A DNA stretch of 64,000 nucleotides from Triplophysa rosa. Its lineage: Eukaryota; Chordata; Actinopteri; Cypriniformes; Nemacheilidae. The notes under the pieces were generated by a model, which was given only the letters and a program-made list of their open reading frames with translations, was not told where the DNA came from and searched no databases. Positions within the stretch are counted from its first letter, which is position 1, and each line of letters starts with the position of its first letter. The position numbers and the translations under genes are program-made. Where the stretch lies: assembly GCF_024868665.1 (NCBI RefSeq), contig NC_079890.1, positions 3,689,750 through 3,753,749 of the forward strand. The letters are read 5' to 3'. Positions 35,201 through 50,200 of this stretch are shown piece by piece.

Positions 35201-38200
35201 TCATTTTTATTATAAATCAAACAATAATAATTATTATTATTATATTCTAAATGATTATTTGTTTATATATTTAAAATGTTATATAAATACTTTAATATCA
35301 AATCTTGATGAGACTACAACAACTTTGCTAGAGAATTTCTTCTTCTTTACTGTTATATATATTTAAATGTATCATTATAAATAAAACTAGAATTATTTAT
35401 TTTAAATATTAATATTTATTTATTTAAATGTATATTTTATACAAGTATGTTTCCCTGCCTTCGCTTGAGATAGTTGGGCTCCAGCACTCCCTGTGACCCC
35501 AATAGAGATAAGAAATATAGGGAACAGATGGATCTGTATATGAAGAGTTTGGTTCCAAAATGAGATGATAAAAACATGTTAACATACAATAAAACACAAC
35601 ATCATGTTTTGTATTGTTAGTTAGCTGTATTTCTGGAGTTATTATGGCTTAAATAAAAACTGTGTTGCCTGTCAAATAATTTTTTTTATTTTTTTGTTTC
35701 GAGTATCCCCAGATGGGGATATGTCAAATGTCAAATTTTCATCAAACTGGACGTCCAAATGGAAAGTGATGCCATGGCATGCTTGTCTCATCATACTTAT
35801 CAAGAGCCTGAAAATCAGTGAACATTTTTTTCTAGGCCATACATAAAAGTTATTCAGATAAAAATAAGTAAATATAGAACATACTGTATGAAGTTAGGTA
35901 CTACATAACAGGAATGACCCAGTAATGTGACTCAGAGCTGTTAGTGTTGCCGCACGTCATTCAAATGGTGACGCTTGTCCAAATACAATCCATTAAATAA
36001 AAAAACAACACGAGAGAGCTGACGGTTAACAAGATTTGGGAAGCTCGGCAAATATCGTAAACTTCTTTTTGAGCTGCGATTCTTTGTTTTGGTCCCAAGA
36101 CTGCTGGTGTGCACGCTGTCCTTACGCCAGAATTAAAGGAGGGCTGTGAATGACCCAAATTATTGGATAAACCCGTGAAGCGACGGTCTGACAAGCAGGT
36201 GAGAGCAGATGCAGGCAGAGAGTGAGGACAGACAGCATAAATCACGCCCGAAGGGCGGCAGTACTCACACGGAGACGGGGCTGTGCTCTTCACTCGACGC
36301 ACCTGTAGAGCTAGAGATGTCAACATGTTTACGATCGACAGCTGACGCGGCCAGCAACACAAAGCAACACAAGTCAGCTATATTTCTCTGGTCTTGAGAA
36401 GCTCACGCTTTCTTTGAGTTCTGCTTTGGGTTCTGGGTCACCACTGGGCACTTACTGTATAAGATTAGTTTGTTTCATTCTTGATGTTGTAAAATGTAAT
36501 CATTGTTTTAGTCTTTGCATGTTTTAATGGAGATGTAAAATCAATATCGGGTGGTGTTAGAAGCTCATTTATTGGCTAATTACTACAGTTTTTCAAATTA
36601 AGCAGGTTTCTGTCATATAACTTGTGTTTGTGCAATCGTGTATGTGTGTGTGCGTGAACCACTCACCCCATGTCCGGTGCAATCAGAGAGTGTTTGCGGA
36701 GCATGGCTCGAGCTTGGGCATTGGTCAGCTGTCCGGTCGGTTCTCCATTAATGGCCAGGATGAGGTCACCGACCCCGAGCCGCCCGTCTCGACTGATGGA
36801 GCCGCCGTTAATGATGCTGCGAATCAGCATGCCCGCTCCATCCTTAAATGCGCACACTGTCATACCTGTATCATACACACAAATGACCACCAGTCAAGTG
36901 TCACAGATTGCAAACACAAATTATGGGTTCGTAATCCGCATTCAGAATTGTGATATTAGTCATCACGGTTAAAGGGACAGTTCACCCAAAAATAAAAATT
37001 CTGTGATCATTTACTCACCCTCGAGTTGTTCCAAATCTGTATAAATGTCTTTGCTCTGATGAACACAGAGGAAGATATTTGGAAGAATGCTTGTAACCGA
37101 ACAGATCTGGTGCACCATTGACTACCATAGTTGGAAAACTTACAATGGTAGTCAATAGTGCCCCAGAATGTTTGCTTTCCTACATTCTACAAAATATCTT
37201 CTTTTGAAATTTATACAGCAATTTTTCCTACTATGGCGGTAATCAGAATAATAAATGTGATGACTGAATAGCGCTGAATACTAATAACAAAAATGCAGTT
37301 TCATTTGCCATTGATATTATGCTGTTCAGCAATAAGACTACAATTTTCAACCAAACGCCTCATCATGCTGTGCTCAGAGAAGACAAGGAAACAATGAAGC
37401 TGACGGTGTTCTTTAATGCCTCATCATATCACAATGTCTTCCCTTCACTAAATGCCTACAGGTCCAAACCTCAGTCTGCATCTGCTCAGCATATGAATCA
37501 CATTCAGACTTCAAGGAAGTTATTTTAAATGAGAAGGACACGAAGCGACCGGCTCACTGTCTCGCCCCATGAAAACACTGGTTGAATGTACTACACATGA
37601 CATTTACATTTCACATGTATACATTTGGCAGACGCTTCTATCCAAAGCGACTTACATTGCATTATCCTATACATTTATACATAGGTATGTGCAATCCCCT
37701 GGGATCGAACCCACAACCTTGCGTTGTTAACGCAATGCTCTTAAGAAAGACTTTCTACCTGCATCAATGAATGCATAAAGAAAAAGGTAGAAACACAACC
37801 ACAGGCGATAAGAAAAGAGTCTCGACTGGGATTAGGAGCAAAGATGACCACACACGTCAGATGCGCATTTTCACAGCATTGTTATAGGCTTATGCTTATG
37901 TTTGTAAGGGAAAACAAACTATCGCGTCATGCTGTCAATCACTCTCTCACCACCAGGGCCGGCCCAGCCTCTGTTGGTGCCCTAGGCAAGATATTAGATT
38001 GCGCCCACTATACAAAATAAATAAATATTTATTTTAATATAACATAAATTTTGAATAAAGGCTGAGTAGGCAATCCTGTCCAGAAACGTCATGCTGGTTG
38101 GAAGTCTCTTAACATCCTGAAAGCAATCAATAGAGCTCCGGAGGTTGATGTCACGCAATCTGAGCTCCGCCATTTTGGCAGGCATTCAGGAGAGCGCTAG

Positions 38201-41200
38201 AGCGGCTGTAGCATTGGTTTTGACAGTGGTCTTTAACATGGTGGACAGCTGCTGTGCACCAGGATGCCAGAACAGGCGGGGGAAAGCAAAGGGCAAATCA
38301 TTTTATCATATTCGTAAGGATCCCGAATCCCCGATAGAGGAAATGGTTAACTGCAATAAAACGTGCTAACCAACACGTCACCACTATCTCTCCCTCGCTG
38401 TCGTTATGCTGCCAAATCCTAAACGAGACACATGAGAGCAGCGCTCGCCTAGTCCAGCTGTGCAATCGCAGTGGGCTCCTAACACAACCCCATCGTGTCT
38501 GACCAATGGAGGGTCGTTTTTTGGGAATGTTTAACATGCAAGATTAGTGATATAGCTATGCTGACTACCTACAAACAAGGACAGCTAGGGTCGATTACGT
38601 TAGCTAACAACACAGTTGACTTACCCATCCAATAATGACAAAGCAGGTTAAACCGGCATACTCCAAAGTTGAATATACATCACAAAATTCACGTCAATTT
38701 TTACCACTCAGGCTTTTAAAGAGTCTCCGGAGTAAGACGATGAAAAGTTGTTGAGGTAGTTTTAGATATTAGGATCCTGCAGGTCAGGAAAAGTATCAGT
38801 TTCTTTATTGATAAACGTTAAAAGCACCCCGGGGGTTATTATAGGGATCTGTAATGTTTAATCTATTAAGTTTAGCTATGCACAGGTCTATGTCTTTTGA
38901 ATTAAAGTGCGCAGTGAACTCTGTTAACTTGAAACTGATGCTGGCGCCATTTAGTTCATATTCGCACCCGGCTGTCCTTGCCGGCTGTGCAGACACAGTG
39001 GGAGAATAGCAGGTAAACCGCTGGAACCTAACTTTCCCATTTTTTAATTTGTGCAAGTTTGCAAGTGGCACTTCCAAAGGACCAACAAAAATAAAGACCA
39101 TCTTAAAATCTGCCACGCCTAAAAACGTCTAATAAGCAAAGAGGTGAAAGCAGAATTCCATTCACGAATGCGGCCCGGTTAGCAGGGGTTTCCCGTTTGG
39201 GTTTCCGGGGGTTTCCTGCTCGGTCTGTTAACGATTTTGTTCTGGAGGTTTCAACAGGAGATGGGTGTGAAAAATGGGGAAATCCTGGCCAAAACGGGAT
39301 TGCTGAACGGTATAATTATAATCGGTGTTGCTTTTCCACGCTGGGAGCAACTACAGGAGCCAAGGGTTTCAAAGATGATGCCATGTAACTTCTGGACAGG
39401 TAGGTAACAAGTTACATGTTATGATTCGATTTTGATGGGTTTTGATTAAGCTTTGGATGGCGATTTGCATGGAGTGTGAGATCATGATTATGAATTTTTC
39501 ATTATTATTATTGTTTACATAAAGGTTCATAAGAACGTTTTTTTAAACATTTTGTCAGCCTCAGCGCAAATGCTGTAGGGACACAAATAAAAGTTTATTG
39601 TATTGTTTTAGATTTTCTTAAAGATGCCATAACACACGTAGTGTCTGCCAATCTCATATTAATCTTGAGTAACTATAGAGTAGTATTGCGTACTTCGTAT
39701 CTTCGAAGAACATTTGGTTTGATCACATTTATAAAAGATAGATACAGCTGTACGATTATTTCCGGAAAAATACGACGTCCTGGGGGTGTGCAGGGGGAGG
39801 AACTAAATCACGAGCGCACAATAGCCTACATCATCGCATATCCCTGCATAACTATTGATTCAATATAAGTTTGTGTTGTTTACTGTACATTATGCAGGTA
39901 CAGACATATGATTTAGTTTCACTTACCGCATGCTGTTCATGTCCGCCATCTTTTAGTTCTGGGAACGCTACATCTATCAGTTTCAAACAATCTGCAAATC
40001 CAGCGTTATATCCACCGTTTATATAACATCCATCACTGAAATGCCGTGAACAAACAGACACACCTAAACTACACTATAGCAAGAGTAACGAGCTGCAGCT
40101 GCAGGCCCACAGCGCAGACAATCTTGATGGCAAGCGGGTCTTGCTCGTCGGTTGGTGTGTGGGCGGGCTCTTTCTTTCGCCTTGCCATGATTTTCCGGGA
40201 GAATTTCCCAATAAAAGGAATAGGATCCCTGTTACGAAACAGGGATCCAGACTTATAAAAAACTTTGCGAAACAAGTTGGAGTGCTGGGGGAGTGTATCG
40301 AGCACAGAAATACTACGTCACACGTCCAACTCGTTTTTTGACAAGTTGACCATGTTAAGCATGAGAAGTCAGCATGTTTAACATTGTAAATAAGTCAGAA
40401 TGCATGAAACACTGTTGCAGCACCCCTTTAAATAAATGGCATGGGCTAGTCACAGTGCAAGTAAACACACTTTGCAGTTCACTTAGTTGAAAGCAGTCAA
40501 AAACAGCACGCAGTGTCAGTGTTACCAGTAAAATGGTTCAAAATAATCCCGCTCCGAGCGGGATTCAAATTTAAAACCGGTGTCGAGTCCGGCATGGTTA
40601 GCAGGCGCGCTAACAACTTCAAGAGTTGTATCTCTTGAAGTCGGGGAGTGAAGTTTAACTGCACAGATCACACTAGCTAGTTTCCGTTACACATGCATAA
40701 TTAATGAGTTAAGATGATTAGCTATAATTGCATCATGATGCAAGAAGCTGTTCACATGTCGCATTTTTTTGCCCTCTCGTCAGGCGACCCTCTGGTCATT
40801 TTGCCTATGCCACGGGCCGGCCCTGCTCACCACCCGCAGAGACGAAAACGATCAAGGATGGTACACAGACAGTCGCGTTATGCATCCAGTGTGAAACAGT
40901 TGCGCTTCGGACACACACCGACTCCTAATGCAAGATGAGCCCGTTTTAACTTTATTAACAAAATGTGGCCTTTGAACGTTAATCGATGAATATGCTCATT
41001 GTCACATTTGAAAGTCCTTCCTCATAGTAACATTGAGCGTCCTGGATTCGCTTAATAGGACTAGGTGATGTAACGGTTAAGACAAGTAAACGCAAGTACG
41101 ACTAGATGACGCCATGAATATGATGATTAGCATATGAAGAGTAGATTAGCAAAAAATAACTTGTTCATAACATGTTCAAAAACAATGTTTTTATTGTGCA

Positions 41201-44200
41201 TTCAAATGAATATCAGTGAAACTGCAGTTGGGTTCTTTTGATTAAGTAATAATATAAAATACAGCTAACTAACACAATAAAAACATGACTTAATTTTTTT
41301 TTAAACGGAGTTATCTGTTTTTGTAAATAAACACTTCATATAGAGTCGATTTGTTATTTAAAGTCATTTAAAGTTGCTTTTAATGTTTATTAAAAGCATG
41401 TTTTGTAATAACAATTGTACCGGACCTTTGACGTTGACGGGAATTCAGATTCGCTACTGCTCCCCGTCCCTTTCGAAGCACTACGGTGGCTGACACAGGA
41501 TTAAGATGTCGTCACGTTTTCGCTTCTTTCCCGAAGAAGATAATGTTTTTACAAAATACACTCTGTAGAGCAGTTTGTCTGTTTAGGGATTTCTGTAGAA
41601 ACAACATGATGAAGTCCATGTAAGGGGACTCGCGGTGTATGTAGAAATAGCTCATTCTAAGGTAATAAAAACACTTCGTTATGTAAGGTATTCATACACC
41701 TCTGAAGACATAGTTATTTATATAATATTGCATTTCTGTCAATAGATCCTCCAAAAAATTACACACAGCACCTTTAATAAATTGCATTTTAATTGCAAGT
41801 ATATTCCTATAAAAGTGTAGTTTTTGATGCTTCAACAAGTTGGGACCTAAATAGAAACATAAGGCGATATTTTCATTAAAAACTCTTTGTATGTATTTAA
41901 CTGAAAAAATATGAAACGTCATGAGATTTGATTTGAAAAATATGAAATTCACACTGAATTTCAACATAACCGCAGACAACCTCATTATCATACCTAGACT
42001 TGATGTGCCCTTGATGACTGTGATGGTCCTATAGTAACTGCTCCCGGTGGTGACGTTCAGTTGCCGGGGCTCGTCTGTGGGCTCAGATGAAAGGAAATCT
42101 TCCTCCTGAGGAAAAAGGTTACCATCATTTGATGCTGGTTTGACCATCTTAAACCAGCTAAGGACCAGCACACGACCAACTAAGGACCAGCACATGACCA
42201 GCTTAATCCAGCACATGACCAGTTTAAACCAGCACAACCCAGCATCAAAACATACCAAACCAGCATGCTGGTTTTTTCAACAGGGAAGGCAAGCAAAAGC
42301 CTGGCAGCAATGCTAGGTGACATTAGCAAAAAAATTTCAAAATGATATGCATATATACATTTTTACTTAACATTATTATTAATATTTTTATTTTATTTAT
42401 TATATTTATTATTTATGTTATTTTTTTTACATTTGATTGTGCAAAATACCGCCATGATGCCTGAGTGGTTTTACAAGCTTAGCTTTTTAAATTTTTCTGT
42501 GTGGATTTAACAGACCGACCAAGTGTTCGGTAAAACAAACACAAACTATAATGTAACACCAGTTTTCTAATATATTTTAATAATATTTTAACTGTTAACA
42601 CCCTTTACCTTCTGTAAGTCTTGGTCTCCGTGGATACCGCTCTTAACCACACCCTCTCCACCCATCATATGGTCAACCCCGGTGTAAAATAACTGCTCAT
42701 CTGCATCTTTATCAGCAGGGGTGGAGCTATCTTTGCATAACTCTGCCTCTGATGTCAACTGCTCCACCCCTTCTAGGCCCCGTTCACATAACAAATCAGA
42801 ATGGGTGGGTCCAAGCCTAAAAGCCCCTCCCTCAGATATCCAGGCCACGGCACTCCTCTCAGGGGTGAAAGGGTCTGTGTTGTCCATCGCTCCGGATCTG
42901 AAGGGATAATCCATGTATGAATCCTGATGAAGGCTCCTCTGGGTGAGACAAACATTGCAACTTATCAGCCCATTTATATTCACCATAATGGTCAAATCAG
43001 ACAACCTCCCAAAAAACAGAGGAGGTGGTAATCACCCGCTGAAGTGCAACTCAAAGCAATGAGAGCAGAGCGAGCGTGTTTTTGATTCATACGACTCTAA
43101 TCACAGGTTCACGAAGGGCAGAATTTCTCGGCTATGAATCTGAGATCTCCCCTGGCAGGAGCCATAAAAACGCACATAAAACCACAACCGATGGGACAAA
43201 TAACAATACGGTCACAAATTAAGGCAACCGAGAGCCGTTGGGCCATCAGACGGCTGATGTGGAAACCTTTTGTTTCTCAGAGTAATAGAAGTGAATGGTG
43301 TAATTTTTGAGAAGGGCTGCAGCGGTGGGATACGCTACAGGAGCGTTACGGCTCTACAGGGTGCGATGAAGCTGGTGGTGATCATGGCATGTGTGGGAAA
43401 TGGATGTACAACTGACAATTTTAAGTCACGTTTGTATTTTATATTTCAGACTTGCTGCTAAAAAACACAGCATGATATGAAACACACTGATGCAGCTCAT
43501 TACAATAATAAAAGCTTTCAGTAAAAACAAGCAACTATTTGTATATTGTTTATATTGTCATGGATAAAATATTACAAACAATCCTATAACAAATAAATCC
43601 TAAAATAAAGCCTCTGTTCCAAAACTGGCTGAACAGGCTTACTTCCCTTAAAAATATGTATAGGGTTAAACTAAAGTAACTATATAGTTTTGTGGCTTTA
43701 TTTGTAGCAAAACAATACTATCCATTACTCTTTTTAGGGCTGTCAAACGATTAATCGAGATTAATCGCAATTAATTAAAGCTTTCCTGTAGCTCAGTGGT
43801 TAGAGTATGGCGCTAGCAACGCCAAGGTCATGGGTTTGATCACAGGGATTGCACATACTCGAATACAAATGTATCATGCAATGTAAGTCACTTTGGATAA
43901 AAGTGTCGGCCAAATACATAAAAATGTAAATCTAATCATGATTAATCACAATTAATCGTGTCCAAGTTTGTGTTAACATAATATTTGTCTGTGTACATAC
44001 TGACTTTGTATTTATATACACATACATGCATATTTGTTATATGTAAACAGAAAGTTTTACTCTGGACGCGATTAATCGCGATTAATTGTTTGACAGCCCC
44101 ATTTTTAAACTCTTTACTAATTGCCTTTATTTTCCCAGTATTGCAGAACATACACTATTATATTATATTATAATATATTATATTTTAGTCAAATTTATTT

Positions 44201-47200
44201 TTGTTCAACATTGTGAAAGACTTTGTTCATTGAGCTTGTTGCAAGGCACTCTGGGATTGCAATGTCTGTGGACAATATATTTCACACTGAGGAATATTTT
44301 CATACCTATGCCAGTTTTATTCGGAGTATGCGCACATGTATGACTAGACAGTGTCTATGTACTGTACCTTAGGAGTGGAGGCTTGTCGGCTCATCTGATA
44401 GCTCACATCAGCGCTGCAGATACTGCCGTGTTGTGTGATCATTGACGCCTGCAGCGTGTCAGCCTCATCCTCCACAAAATTATGCTCGAATGCTTTATCA
44501 TCAGACAGTTCAATAGAGTCCATCTGCAGATGGATTAACGCGCACATGAGAATGACAATAACTATATAGACACAACATGAATTCATAACAACTGCTGAAA
44601 TACCAATCATACCATCCTTTTGTTTGGGTTTAACAGTAATAAGAAATGATATACATTACTTAAAAAAGTGAAAATCTTTATTTACATATTCTAATATTTT
44701 ATATGCATTGCTACATATAAGAATAGAAAGAAGAAAAATCACAGATGAGATCTCTTTAATATCTCATTTATTTCTCTTAGACATCAAATGGAAACTTTTG
44801 CTTAAGCCTAATCTGTCACAGATAGTTCTTCTGAGTTAAGGCCCAGAAATCTCACAATTGTCACAAACTGAGCTCATATTTGTTCATTCTGCTATTAAAA
44901 GTCAATATTATTGAAGATCCCAAAATGAACTTGAACTATTTCTCATCAAATTTACCCAAATCCACATCGTTTTACCTACGTATGCAATCTACATTCATTT
45001 TCCTCTACACTTCCATAACCTTCATGCATTTTAACAATGGTTTCATTCGTTTCTATTTTTATTTCTCTTACGTAATTTTAGGACAAACTAACTTACTTAA
45101 CAGACTTAAATAAAACACAAATGAAAACTCTTCTTCTGAGCTGTAAAAAAGCAATATGTTCTGTTCTTCTGGATTGTGATCAAAAAAGTCTATACAAAGA
45201 CTTCAATTCATGCTTTAAATGGAAAACCTGTTCTGGTTTCTGAAAGCGGGTCGCCTGAACCATAATATAAAGTGATGTCACCCTATCACATGCGTGACAG
45301 TAGAACAAAACCTTCGACATGCTTGTGCGGCCGCCCACATGATTAAATCGGCCTGATCAGATGAGCCACAATACATCTCTCACAATACACACACGTTCTA
45401 AATCTAAAAGCTTTACAAGAAAAATGTGCACAAAATACCAGAATAACTGAGCCGAGACTGATCTGTGGCATGAGGAATCCAGTTACCAAAGTCGCGACTT
45501 TCTATAAAACACAGTGATCGTAATAGAGCTGAATAGAGTATTTGCTTACAGGCAGCGGTTTGGCCACCCCGATGTGAACAGCGCCCATGTTTGCTCCCTT
45601 CAGTGCCTGCACAGCCTCCTCCAGACTGGCGTTCTCCAGGTGGATGTTGTTGACATACATGAGGCGGTCTCCTGGCAACAGGCGTCCATCTTGTTCTGCT
45701 ACGCCATCAGGAACTAACGAGCGAATCACAATGACCGTCTTAGCCGGGTCCATCGGGTCCTGTACACAGAAGAATTGAATCACACACACGCTCATAATGC
45801 AAGCTCAACGGATGTTATTTTCATTTTAGCTAGTGTTACTTTAACACAGTGAATAAATAGACCAACATTTGGTTAAAAATAAACACCACATTTTTATTGA
45901 GAAAGTGCATATAATACAATGCGATACAATAGAATATATAATCAGTGTTGGGTAAGTTACTCTGAAAAAGTAATTAATTACTAGTTACTAATTACATATT
46001 CAATAGTGTAATTAGATTACTGTACAAATTACTCTCTCCAAAAAGTATTTAATTACTTATTACTAATTACTTTCTACATCCTACATCAACCTTGATTAGT
46101 TAAGTGATTGAAGGATAGACATGAAACGGCTCTTTTAATTCATTCAAATAAATAATATAAACTACATAAAGTACTCTTATTAACTGACCAAAGTATTACA
46201 AATGTGAGAATTATACATTAAAGCACGGATTCTACAGTTAGACTTTGAATTTTGATGTTAATTCCACTATTGCACACACATATATTACACAAAGTATTCA
46301 GTTTAATTACATCAAAAGTAACTGTAATTAAATTACAGAAAAAACCAGAGTAATCCCTTACTTTACTTTTTCAAGGGGAAAGTAATTAAATTACAGTAAC
46401 TAATTACTTAGTAACTAGTTACGCCCAACACTGTATATAATGAATACATGTATTGAATAAATCAAATTTGTTACCCCACCCACTTTCTCACCTGGTAGTC
46501 GAGGATGCTAAAGCCTAGCCCACTCTCTCCTTTCTCCAGCTGGATGTCCTGAATCTCGGTTTCCCACATGGCCAGTGGTGTTCCAGTGGGTTCTTCGGTC
46601 ACATGTTCTCTCATGCTCTCCTCACATTTCCCAGAAATCAGGAAGTCTTCAAGATCATCTTGCATCTTCACACACCAAACCAACATTCATTAAAGCTCAA
46701 ACGTGGCTCAATAATAATGCAATGCAAGTCGCTTTGGATAAAGCATCTGCCAAAATGCACAAATGTCAATACTAATACCGATAAATTAAATGTGATTTGA
46801 GGTTTAATAAATGTATTCAAATGGATTATTCAGACGCCAGTGCAAGCAGTGTTCGAACCTGTTGTAAAATGAACATTATTTTCAGCCGTGAAGCCACATT
46901 CAATATCTATACTGTATGTATCTAGCCGAAGAAAAATAATAATTCATTTTAACATTGATAATTTGTTAAACACATTTCATATCACTTTATGTCTACCAAC
47001 GGCCATGAAGCATAAAATATTTCACAGTGTATTGCTTTAATTGACCTGAAGTGCGGGTTTTGTTGCCACTTCCTCTGCTTGTGGTTGGTCGTTCTGGGTG
47101 TCAGTCATCGGAGGGGCGGGTCTACAGCAGACCACGGTCACGCAAATAGGGAGTTCCTTAAGAATTTCGACAACCTCTTTATGAGTCTCTCCTCTGAGAG

Positions 47201-50200
47201 GAATGCCATTCACCTTACGCACACATTCACAAATAAATACACAAAGAATATTGCATATATATTTGTTTTCAGTTTTCAGGTGTGCGAGTTTTACCTCCAG
47301 AAGTTCGTCTCCACTGCAGATTTTTCCGGATCGACCGATAGGTCCCTCTGGAAGCACCGAGCACAGGAAGTGACGTCCAGCGCACGCATCCAGACTGATG
47401 CCCAACCCACTGTTTTCACTGAACTTCTGCACGTGAGCCACCTGCAAGGATGAATACACAGACATCATCATTACAATGTCTAAACCTTCACAAATATCCT
47501 CAAAACTTGCTGGAACTTGGTTTACACCATTCACGCGGGCACGTCTTGAGGGGCCAGGCCACCCAAAAATAAAACTTCACCAAATGACCATTAAACGTGA
47601 TAATGTTGTCTTGTTTGTCTCGTATGCCTGATATGACATGAATTTGTTCGAATTTTTCATGTACACTCGAGAATAAACTGGTTACTCACAATGACATCAT
47701 CGCAGATACCCCGCTCCTGCCACTTCTGAAAGAGTTTGTGTTCCTCCTCAGAGCTCAGCTTCATTCCTACAGGACCTGAGTGAGACAAGACATGGTTTGC
47801 TTGTCGAGTCACTCATACCAGCTGTAAATGATGACTTCTGTCTTACCATCTTGTCTTTCTGGAGTTCTGACTGGCAAGGCTGTGACAGGAGGCGTGGGTT
47901 TGGAGTTCTCAGCCGGAGTTAGACAAGATCTTTCATTTTCTACACACACAAAAACACAGCAGAAAAAAAACACTAAGTGTCAACACTATATGACTCTTTC
48001 CATCGCTTTATCTTTAAAATAAGTGTTTAAACTGCCAGCACATCAAAGTTTCTGAATAACTCGATACCATGTGTCGTCGTTTTTGTGTGTTCCATAGGTG
48101 AAATTCCGATAGCGCCAGATGCCGGTTTGTCCTTGATGACGGCAGGCAGGATTGGCAGGCACGCATTCTCCGGATCAAAACCACGTCGGACCAGTTTCAG
48201 GTGGACGGTCTGACCGGTGTGTCTCAGCACTTCAACGGCCTGCTGGTTGCTGTACCCCTGGATATTCACACCATCCACCTGCACGCACAAACACGCTGCC
48301 AGGTTTATCCCTGAACACTTATCTGCACAACACGACATCTCACCATCACCGAATAATTGTTCTGGGAGACATCAGCTGCAGAGAGCTCCCAGAAGTCATT
48401 GCGAGTTTGCGTTTCCTACTGCAGGCTTGATAATGTTTGATGGCTTGTGAAAGAAACTTTTTCGGCATCATTTTAATGTCAAGTCAACAGTGCCAATATA
48501 TTAATAGTGCTAATATTTAAATTCAAACACATACAGTTGGGGACAAAAATATTAGCCCCCTTGGTAAATATGAGCAAAGAATGCTGTGAAAATAAATCTG
48601 CATTGTTTCTCCTTTTGATCTTTTATTAAAAAAAGCACAAAAATCCATTGTTTCATTGAAGTAAAACAATTTAAAGTAGGGGGAAATCACATTATGAAAT
48701 AAATGTTTTTCTCTAATACACACTGGCCACAATTATTAGCCCCCCTTCATTTAATTCGTTTTGCTACCTTATGCAAGAAAAACAGATCTGAGTCTTCTCT
48801 TATAATGTGAAATGAGGTTGAAGAATACATGACAAGTGATCTTAGACAATTCCTGCATACAGAATTTCTCCAGATCTTTCAAATGTTGGTGCTGCCTCTT
48901 CTTCAGTCCATCCCACTCATAATCCATGATGCCATGTATCTGAACAAGATGTACAGAACCTCTGGTATAAAATCAGGTCCAGAACAATGAAGTTCCGGCA
49001 GAATATTTAAATGTGGACATGGGGCAGTTTTTTATCCCTGTGTGCACCAAACTTATCTTGTGTTCTTGCTGCAAAAAAAAACTCTTTTTCATATGGCCAT
49101 AGAACCCAGTCCTGGTTGAAGTTCCAGTATGGCAGATTAATATGGTGGAGTTTATTTTTGCATGAGAGCAGAAGATTTGTTTCTTGACCAGTGTCACAAA
49201 CAACTTGTGGTGATGGAGGTGCAGTTTTCCTTTATTTTTATTAAATGCTTTCTGACCCCAAAATTAAACTAATTCACTTTCAAGCAGATTTGCAACATCT
49301 CCAGTCGATTAAAACTTCTTGATCATTGCCCTGATGTTGGAAATTAGAATTTTTGTTGTTTTAACTATTTCCTTAAAGCTTCTTTCTATTTTGTGTAGCT
49401 CAAAAATCTTTTGTTGCCCATCAGAATCAATATTCTTTGGTTTTACCCATTGTGATGAATGATTAAGGGGGTTTGGGCTTTGTGTTACTTAATATTTATT
49501 CTCCTGTGTAAAAAGAAGTAATGACTGGACAACATCATGTTTCTAGTCACCTCAGTGTGCTAAGAAAATGTAAAAATCTATGAAAATATACTTGAGATGT
49601 TTCACGCGTAAGAATTTCTGGGGGGGGGCTAATAATTGTGGCCTGAGTGTATTAAAGAAAAACATTTATTCTATAATGTGATTTTCCCCCACTTTCAATT
49701 GTTTTACTTCAATGAAACAATGGATTTTTGTGAATTTTTTTAATAAAATATCAAAAGGAGAAACAATGCAAATTTATTTTCACAGCATTCTTTGCTCATA
49801 TTTACCAAGGGGGCTAATATTTTTGTCCCCAACTGTACATGCACAGCCTGAACGTGGTTAAAAATGGTTGATAATTTTGTAGAAGATTTTGTACGTTTAT
49901 TACTCTGAAAAAGTAATTAATTACTAGTTACTAATTACATATTCAATAGTGTAATTAGATTACTGTACAAATTATTAATTATATTATGTACAAAATGTAT
50001 TTAATTACTTATTACTAATTACTTTCTATATCCTACATCAACCTTGATTAGTTAAGTGATTCAAGGATAGACAAGAAACGACTCTTAATTCATTCAAATA
50101 AATAATATAAAACTACATGAAGTACTCTTATTAACAGAGTAAAGTATTACAAATGTGAGAAAGATACATTAATGTATGCATTTTAAAGTTAGACTTTGAA

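Noticed and set aside
38805..39116. 103-codon minus-strand open frame starting [12 protein letters not shown]
   Set aside because: Kept only as part of the THAP-bearing element. I recognise no family, and it lacks splice or promoter support as a host gene.
41692..42258. 188-codon minus-strand open frame
   Set aside because: Only 41994-42105 is mpdz exon 17; the rest is intron read-through and the ACCAGC minisatellite.
43782..43930. tRNA gene candidate (A and B boxes)
   Set aside because: tRNA-like head of a SINE; the 3' half does not close a cloverleaf and related copies occur nearby.
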